This document shows positions 13,471 through 28,174 of a stretch of DNA of 64,000 nt, piece after piece. The position numbers and the translations under genes were made by a program. Under the pieces are notes generated by a model, which worked only from the letters and a program-made list of their open reading frames with translations, was not told where the DNA came from and searched no databases. Numbering within the stretch: the first letter of the stretch is position 1; the number at the start of each line of letters is the position of its first letter. The DNA is from Apis mellifera (taxonomy: Eukaryota; Arthropoda; Insecta; Hymenoptera; Apidae). The stretch covers positions 3,946,350 to 4,010,349 of the forward strand of contig NC_037647.1 of assembly GCF_003254395.2 (NCBI RefSeq), in the 5' to 3' direction.

Positions 13471-14275
13471 TTCCAGATGATAATGTGGAAATTTTGTTAA
13501 AAAGTATTATATTTTATTCGCGATTGTTAATTGTTATATCGGCATATGAATGTAAATTTCGAATATTTATAATAATTGCATCGAACGAAATGAGAATGAA
13601 GATTTATATTGCTTGTGCATATGAAAAAATTCGAAATTTTCCATAATTTTTTCCCTAGTCAAAGATAAATGTCAGAATGAAATACAAGCTTTTATCTCTA
13701 AAGATGACAAACGTGGATTGAAGCAAAAGGGAAAAAAAAAAAAAAAAATACTGAAAAGTACAAATGTACCAGATTAGTAATGTAGACGTTTGAAATTCAA
13801 TACGACAGACGGAAATCCCTTAAATCCTCTGTTTTCGTCATGGCTGTTCAAATATTGACTTTCTCCTTTGACAAATGAAACGCATCTATCAAAAATTTGT
13901 CATATCGCCCTTTATTTCTGCTCTCTTTTAGAAAAATAAATAGAAAGTATTTAGAAATTATCATTGATGATCGAAAATAAGGAGTAGAATTCAAAATGAA
14001 CATTTTATCTCGAATAAAAATTATGTTGAGAAATTTTTCAAAGTTTGCAATAGCCTAAGAAATCATAATAATGTAATCACTCTTTTCTAAATCTTATTTC
14101 TTCCTATTTTTATCTCTTACGAGATTTTTACAATCTTCTTCGAAAGTTAAGATAAAATCCGGCAAAAGATCGATTCATCGTATTCCTTTTTTTCGAATCG
14201 AAGAATTTTTATAAACAAACTATTATACCAAATCCATCGCATCCATAAATCCATATCTTACACTGTGCCAAATCC
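13471..14275. other. AT-rich noncoding stretch
   Basis: No gene is seen. There is an A run at about 13733-13749 and nothing else that stands out. Confidence 0.55.
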
Positions 14276-14278
14276 AAG

Positions 14279-14812
14279 ATGAAAGCAAACCTAACGCGTG
14301 TACTTCTAATTTCTTACGTGTCATCAAAATTGTATCATCTAAAAAAAAAAAAAAAAAAGAAACCATCGCCTACGGTTAATAATTTGGTCAAACTGCAAAG
14401 CATACGTTTTCGCACACCGATTTTAATTACTCCTTACCAATTGCCTACCCAATATTATGATAAATCGAATCATGAGCACCGAGATCGCGCGGAAAATTTC
14501 ACGAAGAGACCGATCAAAGGAACACGCGCCACGGCCAATTCGATACACCGATTAGAGAGCAAATTCATTTCCATGCTACGTTATCGAAAACCAATATTTC
14601 CGTCTCTTTATGCGACTACTCTTTATACTACGAATTCTTCACGATCGGCTCTAAGCTGCGTGAAATTTATAGATGGATCGATCGCGTTTCTTCCCTCGAT
14701 CTTCGTGCTGAGAAAAGATTATTTTCTTAGAACAAGGGCGAAAGCTTTTACAGTAATTTTATCTTTCACGGCTCTAAATTTCTCTGTTCAAGATACATTT
14801 TTAAATAATTAA
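14279..14812 (+). other. Longest open frame (177 codons), probably not a gene
   Basis: It runs from ATG to TAA. A poly-Lys stretch near residues 23-30 is simply the translation of a long A run at 14341-14358. The rest is basic and Ser/Thr-rich, with no recognisable domain, signal peptide or motif. The DNA from about 14460 to 14720 is somewhat CpG-rich, and that alone can keep a frame open in AT-rich DNA. No neighbouring exon or polyadenylation context supports it. It could be a species-specific small protein, but I consider a chance frame more likely. Confidence 0.15.
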
Positions 14813-17800
14813 TGTATATACACACTGTGAAATCCGTAAGAGGAAGTGAGTGATAAATACGATTCGTGATAAAGTGATGGTTCATCCATTGACATTAATT
14901 ATTGGTACAAATATAGATAAGTTATAGAAGAATTACTTAAAGAGTTTTTAAGAGGATGAATAAAAGATTCGATGATTCGAGCCAGAAATGGGAAAATAAA
15001 TCTCTCAAACTTTTCGTGCTGATGGTGTGTGATTATTTCATTTTGTATGATTTTTATAATCACATCGCGAGTAATGCTTATAGAAGGTGGAAATTATTTG
15101 ACGAAATAATATCATTTTCGAGAAAATTATACGATATACTCTGAACAATACGTTTGAAACTAGTTGTATCGTCGAATGAGAAATCAGTATAACGTATGAA
15201 TAGCATATTCACCACTAAACTATAATCCTGAACATTCCAGTATCCATCCGGAATTTATAATATATTTCAGGAGATTATACGTATTTACTTTTGGGATCCC
15301 AATCCAACCATTATCTGATCTGGATTCGTGATCCAAAACCGTGAATTTCGATATCTAACATAATCATTAATCGTTGTTTGTTTCATTCGTGTTCTTTTTA
15401 CAATAACCATCTGTTTGACAAACTAACTATTGAACTTTTTTTATTTTTACATATATCATAAATTAGAATTAAATTAGATTGCAAATTTTCAAAGTTACGC
15501 GATTTTTTCCTTCTAAAAAAAAAATAGATTCTATGAAATATTCCAAACTTTTGATTTCTATCACGTAATGTTTTCTTTTGCTTTTATGCGAGACAGCAAT
15601 ATATGCATATATAACAGAACACGAAATTGTTTCCAAACATGAAAATTGAAGTAACTGCAAAATCCCATCCAACATACATATTTATACAGAAACTTTTAAA
15701 GCTCCAACACCAAGAGCTCAGATATCTGCACAGTCCCTACTAATTAGGGTCTTATGCAATATCATTTACCATGATCATAATCTAACCAGAGAACCAACTA
15801 TCTCAGCACATGGAGAACAAGCTGTGCTTGTAAATGCACGATGCTGACGCGCCACTAATGATCGGACAAATAATACACAATGTATAAATAAAAGTAACTT
15901 GGAATTTTGATAATTTAAAAAAATATTAACTTGATTAATTAAACACGCATGCAATTAACAAGTCACTTTTATTTTGAAGATTAAATTTGAAAATTTGACT
16001 TATAAAAAAAAAATTTAGAAACCTTGACGTATTTGGAAGATTTAAACACGAAAGCAAAATATTGGAAATGATCGATTCTTCCTTCGAGCACTTTTTAAGA
16101 ACTCTTTACTTTCTTTACTTTCAATATCCTTTGACCTATTCGCTAGTCTTACTTCAAGATTGTTCCGTTAACTAATGCCAACACTAATGAATGTACTATC
16201 ACAGCCTTTCTCCTTCCCCTTCACCTCTCCCTCCTATTTTTATTAGAACAGTAAACGCTTCGTGATTCAGAGACAATTAATCTTCATTTCAAGAAAATGG
16301 CAAATCGTAAATAAAACGCCCTTTTCTTGCGTGCAGGTTACAGGTAGAAACAATCTCTTGTACTCGATTTACATGCACAAATGGTTTGATTCTGATTGAG
16401 ATCAGATAGAAATCAGATTTGTGATAAGTATGTTAAAAGTTGCAACAGGCTTTACACACGCTCGACTGATGTGTTATTAAAATAAAATTTAAATTTTGAA
16501 GTTAAGAAAAGTTCATTATAATCAGTATTCTCATAACTGATTCATATAACTGATTAATAATTGAAGAAAATTAAATGGTAGCTTTTATAAATATCAGTAG
16601 ATATGGAATGGAGGGTAATTTAAAAAACAAAAATTAGTGCTTGAGAAATTATTCAAAGGAAAGTTTTACATTACATTAACAAGGTACGTAATGTTAAAAG
16701 TTGTAATAAAAACTGTGATAAATTTTATTAAAGTTAGAAATATGAAATATCTATCTGATTACACGCCTCAATTTCCCGTCGTGCATATTGTGCTTCGTTT
16801 TTGTACCAAATTATTTTAAAAACACGTTTATTGTAAATGATAACTGGACACGAAACGTGATTTTGAAATAATACATATTATTATAATAATAGACGAAACT
16901 TATTAAAAGAAAAATTCAAATATTTCATCCTAGAATTTAATTAAAACAAATGAAATTCTAAATTTTCCTTCATCCAAATTCATATCCTTTCCTATAATTT
17001 AACCAATAACTCTTCGACATTCCACGAAAATTCTCGATCAAGTAGAAAGGAAAATCCATCAAAAGGTGAACTTAATAATTCCATTTACCAACCTTATTAT
17101 ATTATATATATATATATTATAAAGGAAACACGCTTCATTAACCTTGCTTTCTAACTCTCGAAATCCAGAGATCGGTGAACGTCATTTAATCCTCAAAGGA
17201 TTTTAATTGAAGATACAAAGAAACGACGAAAATTCATTACTCGGGATTAATCTTGTGTAGAAGAGTATAGGTTCTTCCGGTTCTGTTCGAAAGTCGTCTG
17301 ACCTTTGTCGTTCGAAAAAGAGCGTTCTCGCGTGTTGATCTATCGGGGGAGGAGAGGAGGGAGGGAGGATTCAGATGAAATCGTCTTTTTTCAGTTTCGA
17401 CGACGACATTTTTTCCTCTTTCGTGGAAAAAAGTCGACGATATCATCGTCCTTGGGGATTTTATTAACAGATTTTATTATCCACAGATAGTAGCAAACAA
17501 CTGATTGCCTTCCTTGACGATCTATAATCAATTTCTGCGATAAAGTTATTATTATCGCGATGGAGAGAAGTAATATCGTAAAGATTAATAAAATGGATAC
17601 GATTTGTTATTTGAGAAATACAATTATGTTGTAAATTATTTCGCGCTGTTTGAAGGATGTAATGGAAAATAATTTACGAGAAAAAATTGTGTAAAAGAAT
17701 TAATAATTTGTTTAAAAGAAATTATAAATCGAATGATATGTTAATATATAGGTTTCAACGGGAAGTTTTGCAAAGATATTTTTGTTATATAGTTATATTG

Positions 17801-17963
17801 AAATAATCGATATAAATTTTGAAAAATTTGCAATTTATGTTCGGACTTTTATCATTTTATTCTGTGGAAGTTTGTAAATTGAATATTTTTTTTTCTTTTT
17901 TAATAAAATGTTGTAGGAAATTTAATATTTGACACAAACAAAAAAGTTACCGTTTGTCTTTTA

Positions 17964-17994
<31 letters not shown>

Positions 17995-18995
17995 TTTAAT
18001 GAAAGTATTCACGATATTTCACTGTTTTAAAATTTTAAATAAAAATTTGTGTAATTTGATCAGAATTAATCGTTTACCGTTATGGGAAAAATTATCTCTG
18101 ATCCTGTAAGATTTACATTTCGAATATTTTCATACTCGATGGTAATCTTAATAACAAAAATCCCAATTAAATTCTAATTATTTCACATAATATATTCATG
18201 AATGAAATTTATCTAGCTATAAATTTTATTTTCGATGAAATAACATCGAAAATATTTCTATTATATTACATGATATTCATTCTACAAATTTCATCTCAAA
18301 TTGTATTTTATTATTGACATATTTCATAAAAGCTGGTATAATAACCACAAATTTCGAGATTTTTTTTTTTTTTTTATTATTATTCATGAAGAGATCCCTT
18401 CGTTGCATAAAATTTTGCAACATGTAGATACGATTCAAATATTTCTTTATTTTATACAATTTGATTCTTTTTACACAATTTTCGTAATAAATATACAATT
18501 ACAATGTAATCATAATATCGATATAGAATGTATCCTCTAATAATATATAAAAGGAGATATATTTAATTTTAATTTATATTTTGTATTTAAATGTCATCGG
18601 CAATTTTTATTGCTTTTTTGACACATAAAAAAATACAAAATACATATTAAAATAAAACCAAATTTCAATAGCACAGCTTCAATAGCACGAATTAATAATT
18701 AATTTCAAATGCCAGTAATAACAAAAAATTTTGCAAAAATAAGCATAGTGTTAATCGAACAAAATAAAATATTAAATTTTAAAACAAGACCATACCTTTT
18801 TTTTTATCAAATTTTCGTACGCGCGATAAACGTCAAAATTTAATTTCAACTGGAATTTTTTCCAATAAAAATGCCTGCTATAAAACTGTCTCTACAATTA
18901 TCATATATTATCATATCCATCCAATGTCGCGGATAATAAAAAAAAAAAATATACCTCATCTTTGACGTCAAAACTAGAATATCGTCCTACTACAA
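14813..18995. other. AT-rich noncoding stretch with one small GC-richer patch
   Basis: No gene is recognised. A CpG-richer patch lies at about 17230-17480 and is open in opposite frames on the two strands, as CpG-rich DNA often is. A short inverted repeat, CCCTA-ctaat with TAGGG at 15745-15749, surrounds a TAATTA-type core near 15740. The rest is A/T-rich with homopolymers. Confidence 0.5.
17961..17986. repeat. (TA)n microsatellite
   Basis: An uninterrupted alternation of T and A over about 26 bp is followed directly by a T run. Such loci are often length-polymorphic. Confidence 0.9.
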
Positions 18996-18999
18996 TCTT

Positions 19000-19260
19000 C
19001 TCGATGGATCATTTTACCATCACATCCACTCGAGCATATAACCGAGCTTGAGCACCGAACAACCCCGTGGACAAGTTTTCCCTCTCAACAGGTGGCAATC
19101 GATTAGAGGGAAACAGACAGCCAAGGGATTCCCCCGAGATTGAGACACTGGCAACAATTGGCCACAGTGATATATCGACATTGATAAGTTTAATCGCAAC
19201 GGACAAAGTGGATGGATCGAAAGATTACAGGAGTTTTTTAAAACGGTGCATTTTGTCGAT
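19000..19260. promoter_or_regulatory. GC-richer island with E-box and homeodomain-like words
   Basis: This is a short block of higher G/C in A/T-rich flanks. It includes CAACAGGTGG (an E-box, CAGGTG) near 19090, an adjacent ATCGATTAG word, and GACAAAG near 19202. It is open in frames on both strands, with no supporting splice sites. A conserved enhancer is the simplest reading, and it is unproven. Confidence 0.25.
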
Positions 19261-20340
19261 TGGAAAAATAAATTTCGCTCTTGCGAATGTTTAATTTTTT
19301 TTAATCTTCAATAATAGATATTCAAAATTAATAAAATGAATGTAATCTACAATTCTAAAGAAATATCTTTATTCTAGAGAAAGTATTTTTTTTTTCCCCT
19401 ATTTGATTAAGATGTACACGATACATTTTAAATACGATGCGATCAATAAATAATTTCTATCAAATTTTTATAAATGATTGATTTTTTTTCCACTACATCA
19501 GAGATTAAATCTGAGAAGAAATATCTCGATGTTAGCTGCAAGTATCGCAGCTAACTTTATTGGAGATCGAGTAACAATATTTTTCCTTTTATCTAAAAAT
19601 AAAATATTGAGAAAAGTACCGCGTAACACGAGATCTACTTCCATTTCATTTCCTTCTAATACCAACTCGATATCGAAGAAATAATTTCGAAAATGCTTAA
19701 AGAACGAAAATTGAAAAAAAAAAAAGAATCTAAATAATATCGAATATTTTAAAAATTATCCTATCCCTCCAAAAAACAAATTGTTTTAATTCCAATCTAA
19801 ATCAATACAAACTTCTCGACCAACGAACAAAAAAAAAGATTAAGATCACTTCCCCGCAATAATCGAAACTCACAACAATAATAAACACACGTCTGACAAA
19901 CACACGCAATTTCTACATCCTTTGGACAGAAGCTGCTCCCCTTCGCTTCGAGGGAACACAACGCAAGAAATTTAATCAATAAACACAGAGGCGGAGAAGG
20001 CGGAACAGTTTGGAACGAGCCCCGGGGACACAATTATACAGACGTGTCGTTGCTACGCGCGATAAGCCTCGATGAATAAACGCTTGATCCTAATTATAAT
20101 GAGGTCGAAATTTCGGGGAGCGATAACGGTTTGGCCGTGGTGAAGGGTTAATCAGAAATTCAGAGATCGGATCAACCCTAAAAACTTGATGACGGAAACG
20201 CTGACGGAGCTCGTTACGAAGCGCGAAACCGTGACGGGATTCGTGAGACAATCACGAGTTATGGTCGTCTGCATCGTCATCCTTAAATCCAAAGATAAAT
20301 TCGTTACTGAAACGTTTCGCGGATTGGTTGGAAATTATGT
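19261..20340. other. Noncoding; GC-richer segment in its right half
   Basis: The left part is A/T-rich with no gene. From about 19840 to 20340 the sequence becomes CpG-rich. TGACGG occurs three times within 50 bp (20190, 20202 and 20232); its TGACG core resembles a CREB/ATF half-site. No exon was identified. Confidence 0.4.
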
Positions 20341-23300
20341 TCATTCGACGATTTAACTGGTTTTAAGAGAGCTAAGAAATTTGAGAAAGATAAGGAATTC
20401 GTTACTGTAAATTAGATTTTGGTGTATATATTTTTAATATAAAGTTTATAGTTTTACATCAGTTTAATTTTTTATTTAAACAGCTTACAAATTAGTTTGT
20501 TTAATTTATGGTTATTATAAAAATCTTTTTATAGCCCTATCTTTTTATAGAGAAAGTTTGAATTTTATATTACATAAAGTAGAAGTGAAAGATATTCTTT
20601 TTTAGAAAGTGTCTTCTTACTTAAGTATCTACTTAAACGTTTATTCTTAGCCTAGCATCTGTTACGATAGTTTAATTGAAGTTTCAAGAATATTTGATGT
20701 TTGAAGTAAAAGAAAAAGATTTTATAACCATTGTCATTTGTATCGTGTACATCATTTCTTCAACATCATTTCTTCTTGAGGTATTCAAGTGCACGTGTGC
20801 GTGACAGATTTTCAAATGTGATATTCTCCGGGACGAGATTTCAAACGGAGGAAGAAACTTTCCATAAAAATTGAAACGTACAATTTAAAAATAATATTTA
20901 TTGGATAAGTTGAATTTCGGAATAATATCAAAATCCTAGATTGAAAAAATAGATTCTGAAATACGAAGAAATACGTGAATGTTTCAAAAATATTGGATCC
21001 CAATTATAAAAATATCATTGAAAAAATGTGGAAAACGTAAGGAGTGCATGAGAAATAAGTATAATCGATTATTTTGTCTCCATGAATATAACCTCTGCCG
21101 CGAAACAGTGTTTTCTCAACTTTCGCCTCAAGTTTCAACCTCCTCCTGAATTGAAACTCTTCCACGCAATTTTCCTACGTTTTACAGGCTATACTTTACT
21201 GAAGTTAAGCATTCTTAGTAGACAGACAACTAGTAAGCACTTTACAATTTAACAAATCAAATTCTGTTTCGACTTACGTTTGATTTGTGAAAAAAAATAA
21301 AACAGCGGATTAAATTTCCCGCGTTACGACGAATTTCAAAATGGCGAAACAATAATAATAGGACATACGTGAAAAGAATTAAGATAAAGTAAACGAGACT
21401 GAATAATTGCGTACAGTTATATTCAATATTCATAAAATTTTTTTTTAATTAAACGTGACACTTTGACAAACTATAAATTAAATCCGCCCACTCGGCCACT
21501 TTGTTAGAGCCAAATAATTGGATAATTACGCAGAATTTTTCCTTTCCTTTCGTGAGAACTTTCTTAGCAATTAACTTACGCAAAACAAATCTTGACCCGG
21601 AACATTTTTTTTCTCCGACGTGATTTTTAATTATCTTTGCATGTAAAATGTAAAGTGTTGAGAAATGACTATGGAAATTTAAAGTAGTTATTTAGTATGT
21701 AGTTGAAAGATGTAGAATGGTTAATCAACTTGGAATATAGGATTAATTTTTTTTCTCTTTCTTTTGTTTTTTTTTGGAAAATATTACCTTTGGGTGAAAT
21801 ATATTGTATCATAATAAGGGAATTATTATTAAATATTATTACTAAAAGAAAAATTACGATACAAAACTTTACTTTCTTTATTTAAATATTCCTAATTTAT
21901 ATTTTTCTCCTGTAATAATTCATCTACATTATTGTTATATGGATGAATAATAAATTGAATAAAAATTCCACAAGAAAATACAAAACTACATTTTATGTGT
22001 CAAAGTAATATCATACTTAATGGATTAAGGATTTTTTCTTTTAATTCACGAATATCTTAAGCCCTTAAAATCTATCTTCTCTTAACTCTTTTGTAAAAAA
22101 GAAAAATTTCCAGAATAATTCATTATATTCTGGTATGGATGGTAAAAATTTAAAAACATAATGTACATTTGAAATCACTAAAGTTTTATTCTTGGAAAGA
22201 ATTTATGCTAACGTTGAATTTATGAAAAAAGAAAAGAGATAAAATATGCAAAATTAAAAACACATATAGTATTCTCTATTTGATTAAAAGAAGACACTAT
22301 ATAATATGGAATGATATGAAATTGAAGTAATATGGAAAGATAGCTTCTTGCAAGATAAAAGCTAAACGCAACGCAAAAGAGCCTTCTTTATTTCAAGACT
22401 ACTTATCTTGAATCTGTATAAAAATCAATATAAGATTGAATTCATAATTATTTTACTTTTTCTAATACTTTGAAAACAATTTAACCACGATGGAAAATTT
22501 CTCCAAGCTATAAACTTTAAATTAGCTCCAATTCATTAAAAAAATTAATAAATATTCCTCGAATATATTAAGAAAAAAATAACTGCATGCATTGTTCTCA
22601 ACTGTGAAATTTTAAACAAATAAAACCTATCAAAAAAACTGATTTAATATTCTACGAATCTCACCAAAAGAAAAAAATCTCACTATTCTCTAAAGTTATT
22701 TCCATACAAAAAAAAAATATATAATAATTGATTAATTACAGTTATGAATAAATAAACGAACACTGTACAAAATTTGTTATATCCAAGCTCAAAAATTCAG
22801 AAAAATATTAATTTTAACTAACAATTTAATCTTCAAAATTTTTATAATAAAATTGAATAGACATTGTATTGTAAATTTTTATAATCCAAATAAAACGATA
22901 TTTTCTTCATATTCTTTTGTGTCGTGCAAAATATATAAATATCCGACACGTCCCTTTTTGAATTAAATTGTCAAACATCTATTTTACCGTCGAATAGAAA
23001 ATTCGCGTTGGTGTATCGGCAAGACAAGAATTTTTAAACCCCTCATACAAAATTCATACAAAAACGTTAGATGCACGCGCGTTAAATTTCCCGCAAAACG
23101 TCACCTCTATAGTTCAAAGGGTATAGAAAGCGAGAAAAATAGTGGAGGAAAATTTCCACGTTTGAAAATTGTATCACTATCGAAATCGATAGTTTCGAGT
23201 TTAATCGAACAGGTATATACCAGATGATATCGCGTTTCCTGGCCGCGGTATCAATGTTCTTGCTGGTAAAAGCATCTCGTGTTCTCTCTGACTAATTGAA

Positions 23301-26300
23301 TCCATCGTGTTTCCCCCGATAAAACATATACTTAAACGCCTGTTCCGTATCGCGAGACACGGACATAGGATCCTGTATTTGAAAAGAGAATGAACGAGAA
23401 AGAATAAATTCGAAGAAGTGAAATGGGATGAAAATTTATCGGGCTCCTTTTTTTAAATATAATGCATCTATAAGTTTGAAATTTAAGAATGGGAAAAAAA
23501 ATTGGATTGGTAGAAGACTTTTACTATGATTATATGTAATATATTAACAATTATGGCGTAAAAATTTTGTAAAATCGTTTTTAAATATATTACAAATTTT
23601 TATCTTTGTAAAGAAGAAATTTACTGGATATAGAAGAAATATCATTTATTATTCTCTTTGTAAAAGGAAAATGAAGAATCCCTGAAATCTTCTCTAAATA
23701 TATCTGGTTAATTATCAAAGATAGATCCAATATTCATCAATTTTCTTTTCTCTAAAAGAATTATTACATGATACATTGTAAAGGTCTTCTTCCTTTGTTA
23801 AAAATTTTTACTTTTTTTCTATTTGTATAAAAGAAATATCTGTTTATGTAATTTCATTTTAATACTGTAAAATCTTAAGTAATAATTTCTATTTTATCCT
23901 AAAATTTCTTCCAAATATCTTCGCATATATCGTATCAATTTGTTGGCTATATTTTATTACAAATCGATTATACAATTTCTAATACAAAACATTTGTTCCA
24001 CGTGACATGATCGAATTATTAGCGCGACATGGAACAACTTGTTTCGAGAGTGCTTAATTAGGCGGCAATGTTAATTCAACTAATTGGAGTTAATTGATAC
24101 CAAGACATGTTCGTCGATTAACTCTGTTAATTTAGGGTCATCTGTTTCAATGGTAGAATATACAGTATATATTGTTCAATATTTATCAAATCTTGGAATT
24201 AAGTATTGTTCTATTCGTTCTTGAAAAAAGGGAGGCATTTAAGAAATAAGAAATAATGTATAATAATTTTTTTTTTATTATAAATATAAAGATACAAAAA
24301 TTCTTTACTCTGGAATTTTAACCTACAATTGAAAATCGGCTATGAAAATTAATAAGCACCGACGAAAACTAAATTATTCCATAACACCGAGAGTTTACGA
24401 AATCTTCCTTTCCTTTATGAAATCATATTTTATAGAAAATTTTCCTCGTCGCGCAAAGAAATCAAATTTTTTAATTAAAAATCTCAAATGTTGATTAAAA
24501 TATTCTCACACAAACTATAAAGTAACCGGCATTTAAAGACTTAATGGTATCATCAAAGAGATTTATATTCAGAAGGGTTGCAAGGTCGATCATTCGATCC
24601 AGAGATAATTAAACGCTTCATCTTGATGCAGATTAAAGCGTTCACCCAGCTCGATCGTTTAGAAGGAAATCTTCCCCGACTATGTAAATTCGTATCCTCA
24701 TACAAGTCTCTGGTCTTATTTGCCTCTATTAACATGCCTCGAAAAAGAAGGTATTAATAAATAATTTCTTTCAATGGGGTCGTTTATCATCGAACAGATT
24801 TTGCGAGAAATTATAAGACTTGCGAGAAGAAGAGTGAAAATTAAATCTCGATGAAAAATTTAATACCGGTTGATACGAGAAATACTCTTATTTTATCTTA
24901 TAACGAGCAAAAAATGATTAAATTATCTAGGAGGCGGATATCGAAATGAAAGTCTGAAGAAGCAAGATTAAATTAAGACGATAAAAAAAATTATCCGTGA
25001 CTCGATCAAAAAATATCTTAATCTTCATCGGATGCTGAATCCTTATTATGTTAATTTTTTTAACATGTTTATTTGAAATTTAACATGATGATAATAAGGT
25101 AAAGAAAAATAAAACGAGTTTTTTAACAGAAAATTTTGAATTGTTATTTGGATTATAAAAAAGATTCTATTTCTATAATCAAAGTGTTCTATAAATTTAT
25201 TTTATAGAATTTTTAAAAGCATACAAACCATAATAACTGGTGTTTTAATTATAAATATTGGATATATCTTTGATTTTATTTTTGTAAGAAATTATACAAA
25301 GATAAAAGTTATATATAGAAGATAAAAGTTCCTTTCGACTATTGGATTCTAAGAATCGATCAGAAGAAAAGAAACAACAGGATAAAAGAGGATTTTCTCT
25401 CTAGCCTCTAGCGGAGAAGAGGAAATAAAAAGAATGAAGAATTTTATCTGTTACCTTTGGTTTTCTGTAACACTCTTCCACTTATTCGAAAATTCCAATA
25501 CTAAACTAATACTTTCTTATCCATTGCATACAACATAATAATAATAATTGCTAATGATACTATTAATAATTTTTCTGAAAAAATAAATTTTTTCAGAATA
25601 TAATTTTTTATAGAGAAATCTTCAACTGAAAAAAATAAATATAAGAACATTTTTTTCAATCATATTTCTTTTTTACTTGAAAAGATATAGCAACAGATTC
25701 ATTCGACAAATTATTCATTAATAATTTATCAATTCGAAATAAATATTCAAATCTTTCAAAATATATAAAGATCATCTCAAACCAATCCTCTAAATTTAAT
25801 TTCTCAAATCACATATCCTTCCTAATAATATATCCTTCTATCTCGAATGATATAATTTAACCATAATAACATATAATTAATCGAAATAATTTTCAAGGAG
25901 TGAATAAACAAAAATAGAGGGAAAAATGGCGAACAAAAATTGAAAAACGAGGGAAAAAAAAATGACTGCTTAATCTAACACGGTGTGTTACGATTATTCG
26001 ATTTCAACGTGGCTTCTCTCTTTCTTTCTTTCTTTTTTTTTCGATACTTTAACCATTAATTAACAACATCATGGGAGATCGTTAAGTGAATTATTGGCAG
26101 AAATGCGATTTAACGACGACAGTATCGGGTTTTGAAGTGAAATTAACGATTGGCCAATGAGCGGAAGATAATTCGCAACGACGTGTCGACGATGAAACCA
26201 TGAAAAGAACTTTTTTCTTTTTTTTTTTTTCCAAGGAAAATTTCTTTCATCCCAATTCTGATATTTAATCGCTTTTTTAACGAATGATTAAAGGAAAGGA

Positions 26301-27365
26301 AATACTTGGGGATAATTCCAATAATTCTCGGTCATCGATTAAAAATATATTTCACAGAAATACTTCATCTACTTTTATCATTTTAAATGAGCGAAGAAGA
26401 TTTAGACACGTAGGTGGAAATCGTGCATTACATGACGTATTAATTAAAACGAGCTTTACTTTGAGCTTTATCCATCGAGTTCTTTATCCATCTATCATTA
26501 ACGATAATAATAACGCTTGTGGATGTTTGCGCGATTTGTTTCAATCGTTTGTTCATAAAATTAATTAGCAACGTGTTATTCCTCGAATGGAATGGTTGAA
26601 ATTTCATATGTTTTTTTTTTTTTATCATAAACGATAAATTGCAAATCTCTTTATACCTGTTTTTCTTTAGAAAATACTAAGAGTGAATATACCACATTTG
26701 TGTGCAGAAAGCCACAAAATCGATAAAATAAATGTGATTTGATAAAATGGGATGGAATAAGTTGGACTCGATTTTCACCTATGACTGGAGGGTTGAGAAT
26801 AGAAACTGAGAAAGCGACAAGATTTTCCAGAGGTTTACTAGACTCCCACATGTGCACTTTTGGCTTCAAGATGTCTGGTAACGTTCCATTTAAAAGATCT
26901 TATAAATGTTTTATGACGAAAGATATTTTAAAGAAATTCATTTTCTAGAGCACTGTATCTTTTTAAAATTAGAACTTGTAAAATTAATCAATTTTATTTT
27001 TAGAATGAAATAATAACAATAACAATTAATAATAATGACAAACAAATTATTTTTATATTTAGCAAAATTGCAAATCTTTGAGATATTTTTTTGAAATAAC
27101 GATCCCTTTCCTCTTGTAAAACTACTGTAAAATTATATACCACCCACAAAAGATTAAAAATACAAATCCCCAATTGTGCACCGCGTCCTACGCAACAAAC
27201 TAAACAATAGAATGAACGAATGAAAAACAAATCCAAAATAATTACAACTAATTCCAAGTCACTGAGGAACAATAGCCCATTATTTACCAAAAAAGCAAAA
27301 AAAAAAAAATCCACGAAAACAAAACAATATTTGAACAAATCACTGACCCGTAATCGGTATCAACG
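20341..27365. other. Long AT-rich noncoding stretch
   Basis: Seven kilobases without a recognisable gene. A CpG-richer patch lies at about 23000-23360. Two palindromes stand out: 25573-25598, and TAACAC-ggt-GTGTTA at 25976-25990. A CTTT microsatellite-like run is at about 26020-26040. Frames up to 112 codons are low-complexity. It is probably intron or intergenic DNA. Confidence 0.5.
25573..25598. other. 26-bp near-perfect palindrome
   Basis: TTCTGAAAAAAT and its exact reverse complement ATTTTTTCAGAA are separated only by AA. The 12-bp arms could extrude as a cruciform or form a tight hairpin in RNA. No transposon hallmark surrounds it. Confidence 0.8.
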
Positions 27366-27369
27366 TGCA

Positions 27370-27850
27370 CGAGAAGAAGAGATCTATTAATCTACTAATG
27401 GCAATTCCGCCTCGAAATTTTTCTAATTGCATCCTCGATAGAGATCGGCGGGGCGTGCAACGCCGAGCTCCTCCTCCACCTTTTCACTCCTCTTATTGCC
27501 GGACTTGAAACAGATGTTTGGCTGGCGAGAGAAAGTCGATCGATCGAATCTGGTTCCGCGCGGAAGGAGCCGCGGCAAAAGGAGATCCGGCGAATTACCA
27601 TATATGCATTTCGAGGTCTCCAATCATGGAGAGCGTGATTACTCCGGAAGAAAAAAAGTTCCTTCCAGTGATTCGACCGCGAAATTGCTCGGATCGAGAT
27701 CCTCAGCATGAGAGTTTTTGTGATGATTTACGTATGCGCGTGGGTAATGAACATATTCTACTTGATATATCATCCACTTCTCCGATATTTGTCGAACTTC
27801 GAATGAGAAAAATTTACTCGTTTCTAACTCGTTTTGTCTTCGCGAGATGA
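27370..27850. promoter_or_regulatory. CpG-rich island, candidate promoter or exon
   Basis: This is a clear rise in G/C and CpG, with several open frames on each strand up to about 110 codons, none with recognisable domains. GATC and CGAT words are frequent. A coding exon cannot be excluded, but no acceptor and donor pair bounds any single frame. Confidence 0.25.
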
Positions 27851-28174
27851 GAAATGAAATATTTTCCATGTCTTTTAACTTTTAAACCGTTCAAATTTTA
27901 GTCCCTCGATATTTTTTCGCGACATCATGTTTGTTTGAAATTTTTCAAATATTAATGGAATACACGAAACAGATTTATGGAAGATCTCAAGTTTTGAAAT
28001 ATTATCCTTTGGATCTGTTAATATCGTAAGTATATAAGAGGAAAAAAATAATTAAGTTAATTAAGAAATTTTTCATTTCAAGACAAGACAAATATATCGT
28101 CCCACACTTAATTTTTAAAATAGACATAACTCTCGATTTAATCTACAATTAGATCTTGGTATCTATTATTAAAT

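Noticed and set aside
14279..14812. Longest open frame, 177 codons
   Set aside because: It contains poly-Lys from an A run and no domain or codon signal, and no exon context. Listed only as an unsupported frame.
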